64,000 nucleotides of DNA, taken from assembly GCA_944390005.1 (NCBI GenBank), contig CALXOJ010000002.1, forward strand, positions 62,001 to 126,000, in the 5' to 3' direction. Positions 8,239-19,238 of this stretch are shown piece after piece. The translations under genes were made by a program, and so were the position numbers. This stretch comes from an uncultured Spirochaetota bacterium (lineage in GTDB: Bacteria > Spirochaetota > Spirochaetia > JAFGXN01). Each line of letters starts with the position of its first letter. The first letter of the stretch is position 1. The notes below the pieces were generated by a model. It made no database searches. It had not been told where the DNA came from and saw only the letters and a program-made list of their open reading frames with translations.

Positions 8239-8622
8239 ATGATTCCTACTCATGGAAAGTGTCCGGTCGATAATGATGTTTGGTTAAAGCGTGCAGGAAC
8301 GTTTAAAACCAAAATCGAAATCTTGACAGAATTGTATGCCCGAACTAAAATAGCATTGAGAGATGAGATAAAAAGCAATGCTTTGCGCAAACAGATCGTC
8401 ACAGAATCGTTGGGATACACCGACTTGATTCAAAAAGATTTTTTAAACGAGAGTTTGCTTGAGTATGGCAAAGGGTCTGTCGAAAAATTAAACAGAGCAT
8501 TGGAAAAAGATTTAATGAAGTCAGCGGAAGGCGAATCAGTCAGCATGTCAAATTTAGCTCAATTTGACTATAATTTATTTGCCAACCTGATGGGCAAAGT
8601 TGCATTCGGAGGAAAGCAATGA
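8239..8622 (+). CDS. Uncharacterised small protein (first of a three-gene cluster)
   Basis: 127 residues from ATG 8239 (MIPTHGKCP). An upstream TTG extension from 8131 would add 36 hydrophobic residues but has neither a good ribosome site nor a charged N-terminus, so I prefer the ATG; this choice is uncertain. The protein is helical and charged, with no known motif. The stop overlaps the ATG of the next gene (ATGA). The setting of short, overlapping AT-rich genes resembles small toxin/immunity or mobile-element remnants, but nothing in the sequence proves that. Confidence 0.45.
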   Translation: MIPTHGKCPVDNDVWLKRAGTFKTKIEILTELYARTKIALRDEIKSNALRKQIVTESLGYTDLIQKDFLNESLLEYGKGSVEKLNRALEKDLMKSAEGESVSMSNLAQFDYNLFANLMGKVAFGGKQ

Positions 8623-8882
8623 ACAGGTATAAAGATTATTTTTTGTCATTAAACCCGCAAGACAATGAAATATTAAAAATCGGTTGTGGCGAGCCGTTTG
8701 ACGTATTGGAAAAAATCATTGCTACCCTTGGAGAACCTACTGGCGAACACATGTATCTGATTTACTCGTATGACCTGCATGAGCTACGCGGTCAAACCAA
8801 AGAAGCCGAAGCACTCAAGCCGGTTATCGAAAAAGAAATCGCCCCTGATTTCTTTAAACCCAAGCGGACATGTATTCTCTGA
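8619..8882 (+). CDS. Uncharacterised small acidic protein
   Basis: 87 residues, starting inside the stop of the preceding gene (ATGA), which shows translational coupling. It carries an acidic globular-looking sequence (GEPFDVLEKI, GEHMYLIYSYDLHEL, VIEKEIAPDFF) without signal peptide or membrane segment. The family is not recognised. Small acidic proteins paired with a basic partner are often immunity or antitoxin proteins; this is a suggestion only. Confidence 0.5.
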   Translation: MNRYKDYFLSLNPQDNEILKIGCGEPFDVLEKIIATLGEPTGEHMYLIYSYDLHELRGQTKEAEALKPVIEKEIAPDFFKPKRTCIL

Positions 8883-8930
8883 TTGTCCCGCAACCTGTCT
8901 CTCGTTCAACAATTTTCCGGGAGAAGTAAA

Positions 8931-9166
8931 ATGGTAAAGGTCATTCCCGCGTTTTGGGAGCAATTTGGTGATGTCGGGTATTCGGAGCCGGGCGGCGGTT
9001 TAACATATCACACAATAAAACAGACGAGTATTATCTCTTCCCCGAATCCATGAGCGAAGAACAGGTAGAAGAGTTGATGGAGCGTTGTGTCAAAGAAAAT
9101 AAAGACCTGATCTTCGATTTGGTGAAAAATAATCGCGTCGTTTACAAGCCCGGCTGCCTGTACTGA
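8931..9166 (+). pseudogene. Small gene split by a -1 frameshift
   Basis: A good ribosome site (GGGAG, 8919-8923) precedes ATG 8931. The first frame reads MVKVIPAFWEQFGDVGY and onwards but stops at 9053. From about 9018-9024, in the -1 frame, the sequence continues sensibly as NKTDEYYLFPESMSEEQVEELMERC and so on up to a stop at 9164-9166. Joining both gives one protein of about 78 residues, so one base seems to have been lost in the short A-rich stretch around 9016-9024. No known family. It is either a decayed third member of the small-gene cluster or a sequencing error. Confidence 0.55.
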
Positions 9167-9203
9167 TTGGTCATTCTCGGGCGGCTGTTGCGGTTGCTGC
9201 GTT

Positions 9204-9422
9204 CTACGGTTTCACTGTCTCCCGTAATTTTTCGATTTCCCCGACAGAAAGCCGGGTGAGTGAAGCAATCGCTTCCGCAGAATAGCCCTGTAGGAAGGCT
9301 GTACGGACAAGCTCCCGGATTCCTTCTTCCCGACCTTTTCGCAGTCCTTCTGACAATCCCTCTTTACGTCCTTCCTCTTTTCCTTCGCACCATTTGTCGT
9401 ATAAATCCAATTCGTATTTCAT
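9204..9422 (-). CDS. Candidate nested RpnS-like small protein (in-frame internal start of rpn)
   Basis: In-frame ATG at 9422-9420 inside the Rpn gene is preceded by GGGAGG (9434-9429) at a six-base spacing, one of the best ribosome sites in the window although it lies in the middle of a coding region. Translation from it would give the 72-residue C-terminal helical module alone (MKYELDLYDKWC to the end). In E. coli, rpn genes are known to make such a short form (RpnS) that binds and neutralises the full-length toxin RpnL. The match in position and length is what I see; production of the small protein here is inference. Confidence 0.6.
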   Translation of the reverse strand: MKYELDLYDKWCEGKEEGRKEGLSEGLRKGREEGIRELVRTAFLQGYSAEAIASLTRLSVGEIEKLRETVKP

Positions 9423-10022
9423 ATGCGGCCTCCCGTCGGAAAAATGGCGTTTAAAGACGGCTACCTTTTCGGCAAGAGTGCGGGCTTCGTCGGTAACGGT
9501 TTCGGTGGAAAGATATTGCAGCAGAGCTTTCAGGCGCGGATCTTGAGCCTTTTCAAACGCTCCTATATTATAAACGATTTTTGTTTGTTCGTCACCTATT
9601 TCTTTTCCGTTTTGCCGCCACGTTGTCATGCTTTCATAGACCGGAAATTCATCGCCGCATAAGTCAAAGTTGCAGATGAAAATGACGAATGATTTTTTGA
9701 GCTGGTCGTACGGGTTGCCCCGCAGCAGCGAATCGACATCGATGGCGGAATGATAGTAACGCATCCGCTTGACGAGATTGGTTTTTCGCACTGTCTGCAT
9801 CTCGATGTTGTAAATCTCCCCGTCGCCTTCGAGATAGACGTCCATACGGATGCCTTTCGACTGCGGAAAGAGATTGACCTCTTTCTGCGCTTCGAGATAA
9901 ACGACCTTTTGAATTTTGATTCCCATAAGCATCTCAAGAAAAAGCTTGCAGAAATCTTCTTCTCTCATGATCTGACTGAACAGGTAGTCATCGGTCAGTT
10001 TCAAATCTTTCCACGGAACCAT
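9204..10022 (-). CDS. Rpn-family recombination-promoting nuclease / PD-(D/E)xK transposase-like protein
   Basis: 272 residues. The family start WKDLKLTDDYLFSQIM is followed by a PD-(D/E)xK core: RMDVYLEGD supplies the Asp and EIYNIEMQ the ExQ pair (about residues 58-76), then the YYHSAIDVDSLLRGNPYDQL block typical of these proteins. The C-terminal 72 residues (from Met201) form a separate helical module with the repeated EEGRKEGLSEGLRKGREEG pattern. E. coli Rpn proteins are DNA endonucleases that promote recA-independent recombination and limit phage. GGAG lies upstream of the start. An internal start signal at Met201 is listed separately. Neighbours are small accessory genes on the left and tex on the right. 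Confidence 0.88.
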   Translation of the reverse strand: MVPWKDLKLTDDYLFSQIMREEDFCKLFLEMLMGIKIQKVVYLEAQKEVNLFPQSKGIRMDVYLEGDGEIYNIEMQTVRKTNLVKRMRYYHSAIDVDSLLRGNPYDQLKKSFVIFICNFDLCGDEFPVYESMTTWRQNGKEIGDEQTKIVYNIGAFEKAQDPRLKALLQYLSTETVTDEARTLAEKVAVFKRHFSDGRPHMKYELDLYDKWCEGKEEGRKEGLSEGLRKGREEGIRELVRTAFLQGYSAEAIASLTRLSVGEIEKLRETVKP

Positions 10023-10137
10023 TGTTTTTCTCCTTAATTCTATTAATGTTCAAAACGATCTTTTTTGTTCGATGTGCGCCCTGTTTTTCATTTATTCTTT
10101 CTCTCCTTCGTTTTGTTTTTTAATTCCCTTCTTTGCA

Positions 10138-10165
10138 TTGCAATTTTCACGGTTTTCGGTAAAAT
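10138..10165 (+). promoter_or_regulatory. Promoter of tex-hflX
   Basis: TTGCAA (10138-10143), 16-base spacer, TAAAAT (10160-10165), then six bases to ATG 10172. Transcription would start at or next to the start codon. An alternative in-frame ATG at 10193 has no convincing Shine-Dalgarno. Confidence 0.5.
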
Positions 10166-10171
10166 AGGGGC

Positions 10172-12582
<2,411 letters not shown>

Positions 12583-12586
<4 letters not shown>

Positions 12587-13887
12587 GAGAGCGGGAGTCA
12601 TCCGCAGGAATTTTTTCAACCGTCGTTGAAACGGCGTTTTTAATCGGCATTTTGATTGACGGTGAAGACGAACGGGAGGCTGAGGCCTCTTTGCGGGAGC
12701 TTCACGGTTTGGCGGATACGATGGGATTGCGTGTTGTCGGCTCAGACGGCGTTCGGGTTCGTTCTGTCAATCCTCGGTTTTTGATCGGCAGCGGCCGCGC
12801 GCAGGAAATTGCCGCCGCAGCTCAGGAGGTTGAAGCCGACTGTCTGATTTTTGACCATCCGCTTTCGCCGTCGCAGCAGCGCAACTGGGAAAGGAGTTTC
12901 GGTGTTTGCGCGATCGACCGGGAAGAGGTGATTATCGATATTTTTGCCGGCCGTGCGCGGACCAAAGAGGCGGCTCTTCAAGCAGCGTTGGCACGACAGG
13001 AGTATTCACTGCCGCGGCTGACGCGGGCGTGGACTCACCTTTCCCGCCAACGCGGCGGCTCGAAAGCGACCCGCGATTCCGGTGAAACTCAGTTGGAGAG
13101 CGATCGCCGCATCGTTTTGCGTAAAATCGCTCGGTTGAAAAGCGAAATCGCCAAAGTTAAAGAAGACCGCGGTTTGATGCGAAAACGCCGCCGCGCCGTT
13201 CCTGTCCCATCGGTTTCTGTCATCGGCTATACGAATGCGGGAAAATCGTCACTGCTCAATGCGCTATCGGGTGCCGACGTTTTAACAGAAGACCGACTCT
13301 TTGCAACATTGGATCCCACTTCGCGGCGTGTTGCCTTCGATAACGGATGCGAAGCTATTGTGACCGATACTGTCGGTTTTATCCGCAATCTGCCGCATAA
13401 ATTAATTGACGCTTTTCGTTCAACGTTGGAAGAGACGCTCGAAGCCGATTTGCTGATTCACTTAATCGACGCATCCGATCCCGATTGGGAAGCTCACGTT
13501 AAAATCACCGAAACCGTCATTTCCGAAATTATTTCCGATGCCGGGGGCGAAGCGAAACCGATTCTAAAAGTTTTCAACAAAGTTGATCTTTGCGATGAAC
13601 AGACGCTCTCCCGTTTGCAGCTGCTGGAACCCAATGCGTTGTTTGTTTCTGTTAAGGAGAATCGCGGCCGTGAAGAGCTGAAGCGCCGTGTTGCCGAAGA
13701 GCTTTCGGCGCTGATGCCGCTGAAAACCGTGCGCATACCGTACAACGATTACGGTTTGGCTGCACAAATTCGCCGCGAAGGACGCATCGTCAACGAAGCG
13801 TTTGACGACAACGGTGTCGTTTTGACGGCTTTTATTCCAAATCATCTGTCGATTAATAGCGATGATCAGATTGTGTCGAATGATTAA
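12583..13887 (+). CDS. hflX: GTPase HflX
   Basis: 434-residue ribosome-associated GTPase that splits stalled or heat-damaged ribosomes. The N-terminal HflX domain contains LIGSGRAQEIAAAAQEVEADCLIFDHPLSPSQQRN-type sequence in pieces (about 60-110) and the linker GGSKATRDSGETQLESDRR. The G domain shows GYTNAGKSSLLNAL (about 213-226), switch II DTVGFIRNLPHKLIDAF and the NKVD recognition motif. Translation is coupled to tex by a four-base ATGA overlap, suggesting a joint stress-response operon. Confidence 0.96.
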
Positions 13888-13963
13888 CTTTATTTTTGGG
13901 GAATAAGTCTAATTCGAAACATGTAAATTAGCCGAAAGCTTGTAAATTTAATATTTAATTAAA

Positions 13964-13991
13964 TTGAAAATTTTTAATTTACCGTTATAAT
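13964..13991 (+). promoter_or_regulatory. Promoter of the lipoprotein operon
   Basis: TTGAAA (13964-13969), 16-base spacer, TATAAT (13986-13991); the gene has GAGG before ATG 14010. The upstream AT-rich stretch carries two copies of TGTAAATT (from 13922 and 13941), possible regulator half-sites but not proven. Confidence 0.55.
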
Positions 13992-14009
13992 ATAAAAATA
14001 GAGGCTATT

Positions 14010-14423
14010 ATGAATAGAGTGTTTTTAATGATTTCGTTTTTTTCTTTTTTAGTTTTTTCTTGCGATACGACGACATCTTCACGAATTGAAGGCATCTGGC
14101 TGTCTCGAGCCGGAGAGCTGTCTGTTCTGTACGAAGAACAGCTTGTGTTATCTCCCGACCTGTCATATACGCTGGATCGAAAACAAGACGGAGAGTCTGT
14201 TTATTCCGAAAAAGGGAAATGGGAACTTTTAGAAGAAGCTGTCGGAGATTTTGAAGGGATGCAGCGGGTGATTGCTTTTGCGCCTACGGAACCGAAAGGA
14301 ACGACATATAAAAAGATGTATTCGATGGAAAATAACGGAATGGCGCTTCTGTTGGGAACTTTTGATGTGGAAACACAAAAAGTCGAATCACAACGATTTT
14401 ATAAAATGGGGGATGTAAAATGA
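14010..14423 (+). CDS. Small predicted lipoprotein (first of five)
   Basis: 137 residues with a lipoprotein signal peptide MNRVFLMISFFSFLVFSC; Cys18 is the likely lipidation site (lax spirochaete-like lipobox LVFSC). The mature part is probably a small beta-structure: SYTLDRKQDGESVYSEKGKWEL resembles the equivalent part of the other small lipoprotein in the same operon (18842-19228), so the two may be paralogues. The gene overlaps the next start by four bases (ATGA). No known family. Confidence 0.75.
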   Translation: MNRVFLMISFFSFLVFSCDTTTSSRIEGIWLSRAGELSVLYEEQLVLSPDLSYTLDRKQDGESVYSEKGKWELLEEAVGDFEGMQRVIAFAPTEPKGTTYKKMYSMENNGMALLLGTFDVETQKVESQRFYKMGDVK

Positions 14424-15997
14424 AAAAGCCGCTTTTAATTTGTTTAACCGCTTTTTTTATTTTCCCGATCAGCTGTCAATACGGAACGCTTGTTGACGGG
14501 GGCGGCGATATCGATAATAACTACTCGGTCTTGGGAGAAGTGCTTTCTTCGACAGCTGTTCTTCCGCCTACCAATGCACAAAGCATTATTTCCACCGGAA
14601 ACGGGAAATATACGGTTCTGCTCTGTTGGGATTCGGTACCGAATGCAAAAGAATATTCCGTCTCCCTAAGCGGAGATGTCGAAATCAAAGATGAGCGGGT
14701 TTCCTCTCCGCAGTATTCTTTCGATGTGACTTTATCCGGAGATTCTGATTTTACGGCTGAGGCGACACTGAAAACAATTAACGTAAACGGGAAAATATCG
14801 GCTGCGGGAAAAGTCTTGCCGATTTCTTTCGGATCTGAAGCGGCGTATAATGAAAAAGTACAGAATTTTTTTGTTTCCCGCGGAGACCAAACCTCCGTTA
14901 AGCTGACTTATTCTCGAGCAAAAGATGCGGAAAGTTATTATTTGGAAAGGAAACAGACGGGAGCTCCGGATACGGAATGGAAGGTTTTGGTGCCGGCGCT
15001 TATCAATCCCGATTTAACGGAGAGTCAGTATTATTACAATGATCAGACAGCTGTAGAGGGATACCGGTATGATTACCGAATTTCTCCCGTTAACATCGGC
15101 GGAATTAAAGGAGAGCCGACAGTGGCGGAAGCCGGTTTCGTTTTGCCGTTGGTCAGAAATTTGTGCGCCGGACAGGGCGGAGAAGGAATTTATGCCGCGT
15201 CTGATAAAAAAGGAATTTTTAAAGTTTCTTGGGAAGTTCAGTCTGTTCTTTACGATTACGGAGATCAACCTGTTGAAGATGAAAAGCTGACAGAAATGCT
15301 TTTAGGGCTCTCTTTTCAAATTCGTGTAGCCGCATCGGCAACGGGACTCGACAGTCTTGCAAACCCGAATTTCACATCGCAATGGTCGACTGTTTCGTCG
15401 TCTTTAGCCGGATTTTCCAATTACGGCGACAGCAATACGGAATTTAACGGTTTGACTAAAGGCACTGTTTTTCAGACGCTTTCCGGTTGTACGGTGTACT
15501 GTGCCGAGCCAACCGAAGAGACCGGTTTGAAGGAATATTATATGTATATTATTGTTGACGGGACGGATAGTGCGATGTTTCGGACACATGCTTTTTTTCA
15601 GGTGCGCCCCAATTACGGCAGCAGTATCGCTGCCGCTCTTCCGTGGTCGAACAAGGCGTACGGCTATGTCGTTTCCAAAGCGGCTGCCGATCGGTGCACA
15701 TCGAAAGTTACCGATATAACGGCGGTTGACGCCGGCGACGGAACGGTTCAAATCTCCTGGAGCGGGACTTCTTCGACAAATAAATGGGCCCTTTATGCCA
15801 AAAAAGTCGGAGAAGCCGGTTTTTCGTATATCGGAGACGCAGCGGAAACGTCGGCTTCTGTCACTTTTCCGTTTGCGTCCGGAGATTATTACTTCGGAGT
15901 GGCGGCAACATCCGACGGCGAGGAAGGAAGCGGTATCGTTTATTCGTCTGCCGATCCAGTTGCCGTGACCGCCGTATCGGTAATGAATGAAGAATAG
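14420..15997 (+). CDS. Lipoprotein with fibronectin type III-like repeats
   Basis: 525 residues; signal MKKPLLICLTAFFIFPISC with Cys19 as lipidation site. The mature protein is made of beta-sandwich modules recognisable as fibronectin III-like by recurring patterns such as VLLCWDSVPNAKEYSVSL, VKLTYSRAKDAESYYLER and VQISWSGTSSTNKWALYAKK, each about 90-110 residues apart. Such exported, repeat-built proteins usually act in adhesion or binding at the cell surface. It sits in a five-gene lipoprotein operon, starting inside the previous stop codon and followed by the next start after nine bases. Confidence 0.82.
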   Translation: MKKPLLICLTAFFIFPISCQYGTLVDGGGDIDNNYSVLGEVLSSTAVLPPTNAQSIISTGNGKYTVLLCWDSVPNAKEYSVSLSGDVEIKDERVSSPQYSFDVTLSGDSDFTAEATLKTINVNGKISAAGKVLPISFGSEAAYNEKVQNFFVSRGDQTSVKLTYSRAKDAESYYLERKQTGAPDTEWKVLVPALINPDLTESQYYYNDQTAVEGYRYDYRISPVNIGGIKGEPTVAEAGFVLPLVRNLCAGQGGEGIYAASDKKGIFKVSWEVQSVLYDYGDQPVEDEKLTEMLLGLSFQIRVAASATGLDSLANPNFTSQWSTVSSSLAGFSNYGDSNTEFNGLTKGTVFQTLSGCTVYCAEPTEETGLKEYYMYIIVDGTDSAMFRTHAFFQVRPNYGSSIAAALPWSNKAYGYVVSKAAADRCTSKVTDITAVDAGDGTVQISWSGTSSTNKWALYAKKVGEAGFSYIGDAAETSASVTFPFASGDYYFGVAATSDGEEGSGIVYSSADPVAVTAVSVMNEE

Positions 15998-16006
15998 GAG
16001 GAAAAA

Positions 16007-18832
16007 ATGAAACGGAAACTCATTTTCGGCTTGTTGTGTCTGTTCGCTTTTGTGACCGGATGTTCCAATCAGCTTCGTGATATAACAAATACAATTATTA
16101 AAACGGAAAATCCTGTTGTTTCCGAGGAGGAATCTTCGGGACTGAATGTCAATGCGGCGATTCCCGTTCCGACATTGGTCACGGCAACTCAAGGGGATTA
16201 CAGCGACCGCATTCGCATTACCTGGCGGCAGGTCTTTTATGAAGATCAGCAGATTTGGTATTACGTTTACCGGGAAGGAAAGGATGCCGAAGGAAATACC
16301 GTGTTGACCAGTCTGACAGGCACTCAACCGATTCAGAATCTTTATTATGATGATATGGTCGGAAACAATTCGATTGATGTCGGTGTTGCTTATTCTTATT
16401 ACGTGCGCGCGGTTAATATGAATTCGGTTGAAACTGAGGTTAGCTCTCTCAGTGCATCGGCAAGCGGATTTGCACTGGCCGGCGTCAGTAATTTGACTGC
16501 TTCATTCCGCGAATCGACGGAAAAAATTACCGTTTCGTGGAAGCCGGTTGAGGGAGCTGCTTTTTACTATCTTTACCGTGCGGAGTCCGCTTATGACGAT
16601 GTGACTCCCAATATCGAAAATTTCAACCGGCTCGATCAGGCTTTTACGGAAACTGTTTATGATGACTACAGTGAGTTAAACGGCGGAACGCTTAAAAGCG
16701 GTGTCAACTACTACTATTATGTTGTCGCCTGTTTTGACAGAGAGACGGTCAGCGAACGCAGTTCTATGATTCGCGGAGCATTGCTGACAGCCGGTGCGCC
16801 TCAGGCCGGGTATATTCAATCTGTTTCCACCGGAGAAATTCTGAATGCCGTTCGTGTTGTTTGGACGAAAGACGAGAGCGCCGGCGCTTATCGTGTTTAT
16901 AGAATTACCGAAGACGAGTTTAACAGCGGAAATATCGTCGGAACCGAAATTGCGATTGACGATCCGTCTCAAACATTGTCGGAAATCTCATTGATGGTTG
17001 ATGACAAACAGGTAACAGCATTGGTTTGGTATGACAACAGTTCGCAAGTGCAAAGCGGAGACAAATTCTATTACAGAGTTGCTGCCGTCAACGAATACGG
17101 AGTCGGAACTCTTTCTTCTCTGGATGAATATGCCGATCAGGATCGATCCAAAGGCGCGGCGTTGGTTTCTGCGGATACTTTGACACCGTATGCCATGCTG
17201 AAGGCCGATCACACTATTGCGCTTTCTTGGCCTGTTTGTCTGAATGCCGACGCTTATTACGTTTTTGCAGCGAAAGCGGTGAACGGCGGTGCTCCGACGG
17301 AAGACGTCGCTTGGGGAAATCCGTTAACGCCTGCAGCCAACAATAACCAGGCTGCCGTAGCGGGATTGGAAACGGTTCTGTCGAAAGAAGATTTGAACGG
17401 TCTTGTCGATGGTGAAATTTCCGATGCGGAACTCTATTTCCGGATTTTGCCGGTAAAGCAGGATATGATTGCCTCTTACGATGTCGCTTCAGGACCGGCT
17501 GTCATTACTCTTAACGAAGGGTATACCGACTATCCCGATGAAATCAACAAAACTTTGGGCGAGAACGCTGCCGAAACTTATTTGCCGGGACGGTCGACTT
17601 TCGGAAAATCTCTTTACTTTAAGAAAGCGCCGCCGACGTTGGTTTCGATTTCTGCTACACAGGGAACGGAAATCGGCACGGTTAAAGTCGAGGCTGAACT
17701 GAACATGAATTCGGAAATCGGCTACCTTTATGATGTTCAGCTGGTGCGTACTTGTTGGTACGGCGATGAGACAGGCGTTTATCCGCTCAGTCTGCCGCCT
17801 GCCAACACCGATCCTTCGAAACATTTTCCGAAAAAAAATCAGGCGAAACAGAGTCGTGTTGTAAACTACGAGGTAAATGATTCGTTTAAGAACGGAAAAA
17901 TCAGTTGGGAAGACCCCATGCCCGACTTTGACAGAAACGGCAATCAGGTCGGTAAAGTGACTTGGGATTATGCGGCTTGGGACCGTGAGGCGTGGAAGTG
18001 TATTCTTCGCCAGAAAGAAGTGGATATGAATCAGTGGATGAAAATCGAATATCAGCTGGTTTACAAAGAGAAAGGTGCCAACGAGTGGATTAATTTGGGA
18101 AATAAAGCAGTGGGATGGCCGAATCTCAGCGATAAGGAATTTGCCCATCTGTCAAAGTGGCTTACAGATTGTGCTTTAAACACCATCTGGCAGCTCAATA
18201 TTCCCCGCATGCTGTGGAATAATACGGTCGGCTGGATGCCCAATCTCAGTTTTTCGCATAACGGAGAAAAAGGCGGCAAAATGACATTCTCTGTCGGAAG
18301 TGTTCTGAACCTGACCGGTTCAGGCGGTTCGGCGGGAACCACTTATTCCGACTGGAGCGGTTACGGCATCTCGCTGTCAATGAGTATGTCTGTTTCAACG
18401 GCGTCTCAGCAGCCCCGACAGTTGACTTTAAGCGGAATTAAGATTACGACTCCGTTGTATTCCGGGACATTGGATTTGCAAATGACGGTTCGCGATTACG
18501 GTCCTTTCTGGGGATTGTGGGCGGATGCTGACGGCTCATATACCAAAGGCGGACACGTCAAGGTAAAAATGGGATCCAGGGCGATGAAGACTTTCAGCCC
18601 CGACGAAATTATCATGATCGGCACCGGAAACAAAGATGTCTTTAACTATCAGGTTCACGGATATGATTTCGACCGCGATCTCGATCCGAGTCAAAAAAAT
18701 TCGTATCCGGCGGCCGGCGCCAATTCATGGCATTTTACTCGAATCAACTGGCCGGGTTGTCCGGTTCCATGCAACAACGGGTATTTTACAAACAAGGCAG
18801 CCGCGATTAATTATAATTTGAGTGCGTGGTAG
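16007..18832 (+). CDS. Large lipoprotein with fibronectin type III-like repeats
   Basis: 941 residues; signal MKRKLIFGLLCLFAFVTGC, lipidation Cys19. At least three N-terminal fibronectin III-like modules are evident from IRITWRQVFYEDQQIWYYVYR, ITVSWKPVEGAAFYYLYRAES and VRVVWTKDESAGAYRVYR, each ending in an FYYRV/YYYYV-type strand. The C-terminal about 350 residues are different (Trp- and Gly-rich, with LNLTGSGGSAGTTYSDWSGYGISLSMSMS-type sequence split by turns) and look like a large beta-structure of unknown family. Likely anchored in the outer membrane or periplasm. AGGAGG precedes the start. Confidence 0.82.
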   Translation: MKRKLIFGLLCLFAFVTGCSNQLRDITNTIIKTENPVVSEEESSGLNVNAAIPVPTLVTATQGDYSDRIRITWRQVFYEDQQIWYYVYREGKDAEGNTVLTSLTGTQPIQNLYYDDMVGNNSIDVGVAYSYYVRAVNMNSVETEVSSLSASASGFALAGVSNLTASFRESTEKITVSWKPVEGAAFYYLYRAESAYDDVTPNIENFNRLDQAFTETVYDDYSELNGGTLKSGVNYYYYVVACFDRETVSERSSMIRGALLTAGAPQAGYIQSVSTGEILNAVRVVWTKDESAGAYRVYRITEDEFNSGNIVGTEIAIDDPSQTLSEISLMVDDKQVTALVWYDNSSQVQSGDKFYYRVAAVNEYGVGTLSSLDEYADQDRSKGAALVSADTLTPYAMLKADHTIALSWPVCLNADAYYVFAAKAVNGGAPTEDVAWGNPLTPAANNNQAAVAGLETVLSKEDLNGLVDGEISDAELYFRILPVKQDMIASYDVASGPAVITLNEGYTDYPDEINKTLGENAAETYLPGRSTFGKSLYFKKAPPTLVSISATQGTEIGTVKVEAELNMNSEIGYLYDVQLVRTCWYGDETGVYPLSLPPANTDPSKHFPKKNQAKQSRVVNYEVNDSFKNGKISWEDPMPDFDRNGNQVGKVTWDYAAWDREAWKCILRQKEVDMNQWMKIEYQLVYKEKGANEWINLGNKAVGWPNLSDKEFAHLSKWLTDCALNTIWQLNIPRMLWNNTVGWMPNLSFSHNGEKGGKMTFSVGSVLNLTGSGGSAGTTYSDWSGYGISLSMSMSVSTASQQPRQLTLSGIKITTPLYSGTLDLQMTVRDYGPFWGLWADADGSYTKGGHVKVKMGSRAMKTFSPDEIIMIGTGNKDVFNYQVHGYDFDRDLDPSQKNSYPAAGANSWHFTRINWPGCPVPCNNGYFTNKAAAINYNLSAW

Positions 18833-18841
18833 GAGGAAGGA

Positions 18842-19228
18842 ATGAAAAAGTTATTTGCGGTTTTTTTAACGTCGGCATTTCTGTTTTCCTGTCTTCCCGA
18901 TGGATGGGATACGCCGACAAAGCTGAATTTGGACGATTTATGGGTGTTGGAGTTGGGAGAAATCACCGAAACTCTCGATCTTGATTCGGGACGTTTTACG
19001 TGGACCCGGCAAATTGACGGCGTTGATGTTGTTAAACCTGTAACCGGAAAATATTCGGTGAAGCTTTCCGGCGATTACGGTGTTTACTGGTACCTTTTGG
19101 TTTTGACGCCCGAAGACGAAAAACAGCCTCCGTACAGTTTTAAGATGACACTGACGGAAAATAAACAACTGATGACGTTGGAGGGAAGCAGTCTTTCCTC
19201 TTACTATCGTGTTCAGCGGGAAAAATAG
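18842..19228 (+). CDS. Small predicted lipoprotein (fourth of five)
   Basis: 128 residues with signal MKKLFAVFLTSAFLFSC, lipidation Cys17. The mature part has alternating beta-strand character: RFTWTRQIDGVDVVKPVTGKY corresponds in place and pattern to SYTLDRKQDGESVYSEKGKW of the first gene in the operon. The two may have arisen by duplication and share a lipocalin-like or small barrel fold; this is inferred from eye alignment only. AGGAGG precedes the ATG, nine bases after the previous stop. Confidence 0.72.
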   Translation: MKKLFAVFLTSAFLFSCLPDGWDTPTKLNLDDLWVLELGEITETLDLDSGRFTWTRQIDGVDVVKPVTGKYSVKLSGDYGVYWYLLVLTPEDEKQPPYSFKMTLTENKQLMTLEGSSLSSYYRVQREK

Positions 19229-19238
19229 GAGTCAGAAT

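Noticed and set aside
13922-13980. AT-rich repeats upstream of the lipoprotein operon as a replication origin or attachment site
   Set aside because: Only two copies of an eight-base word and no DnaA boxes, integrase or tRNA nearby; noted only as possible operator.
15404-16327. 307-codon minus-strand frame across two lipoprotein genes
   Set aside because: Antisense to two genes with clear signal peptides and repeats; the translation has no recognisable feature.
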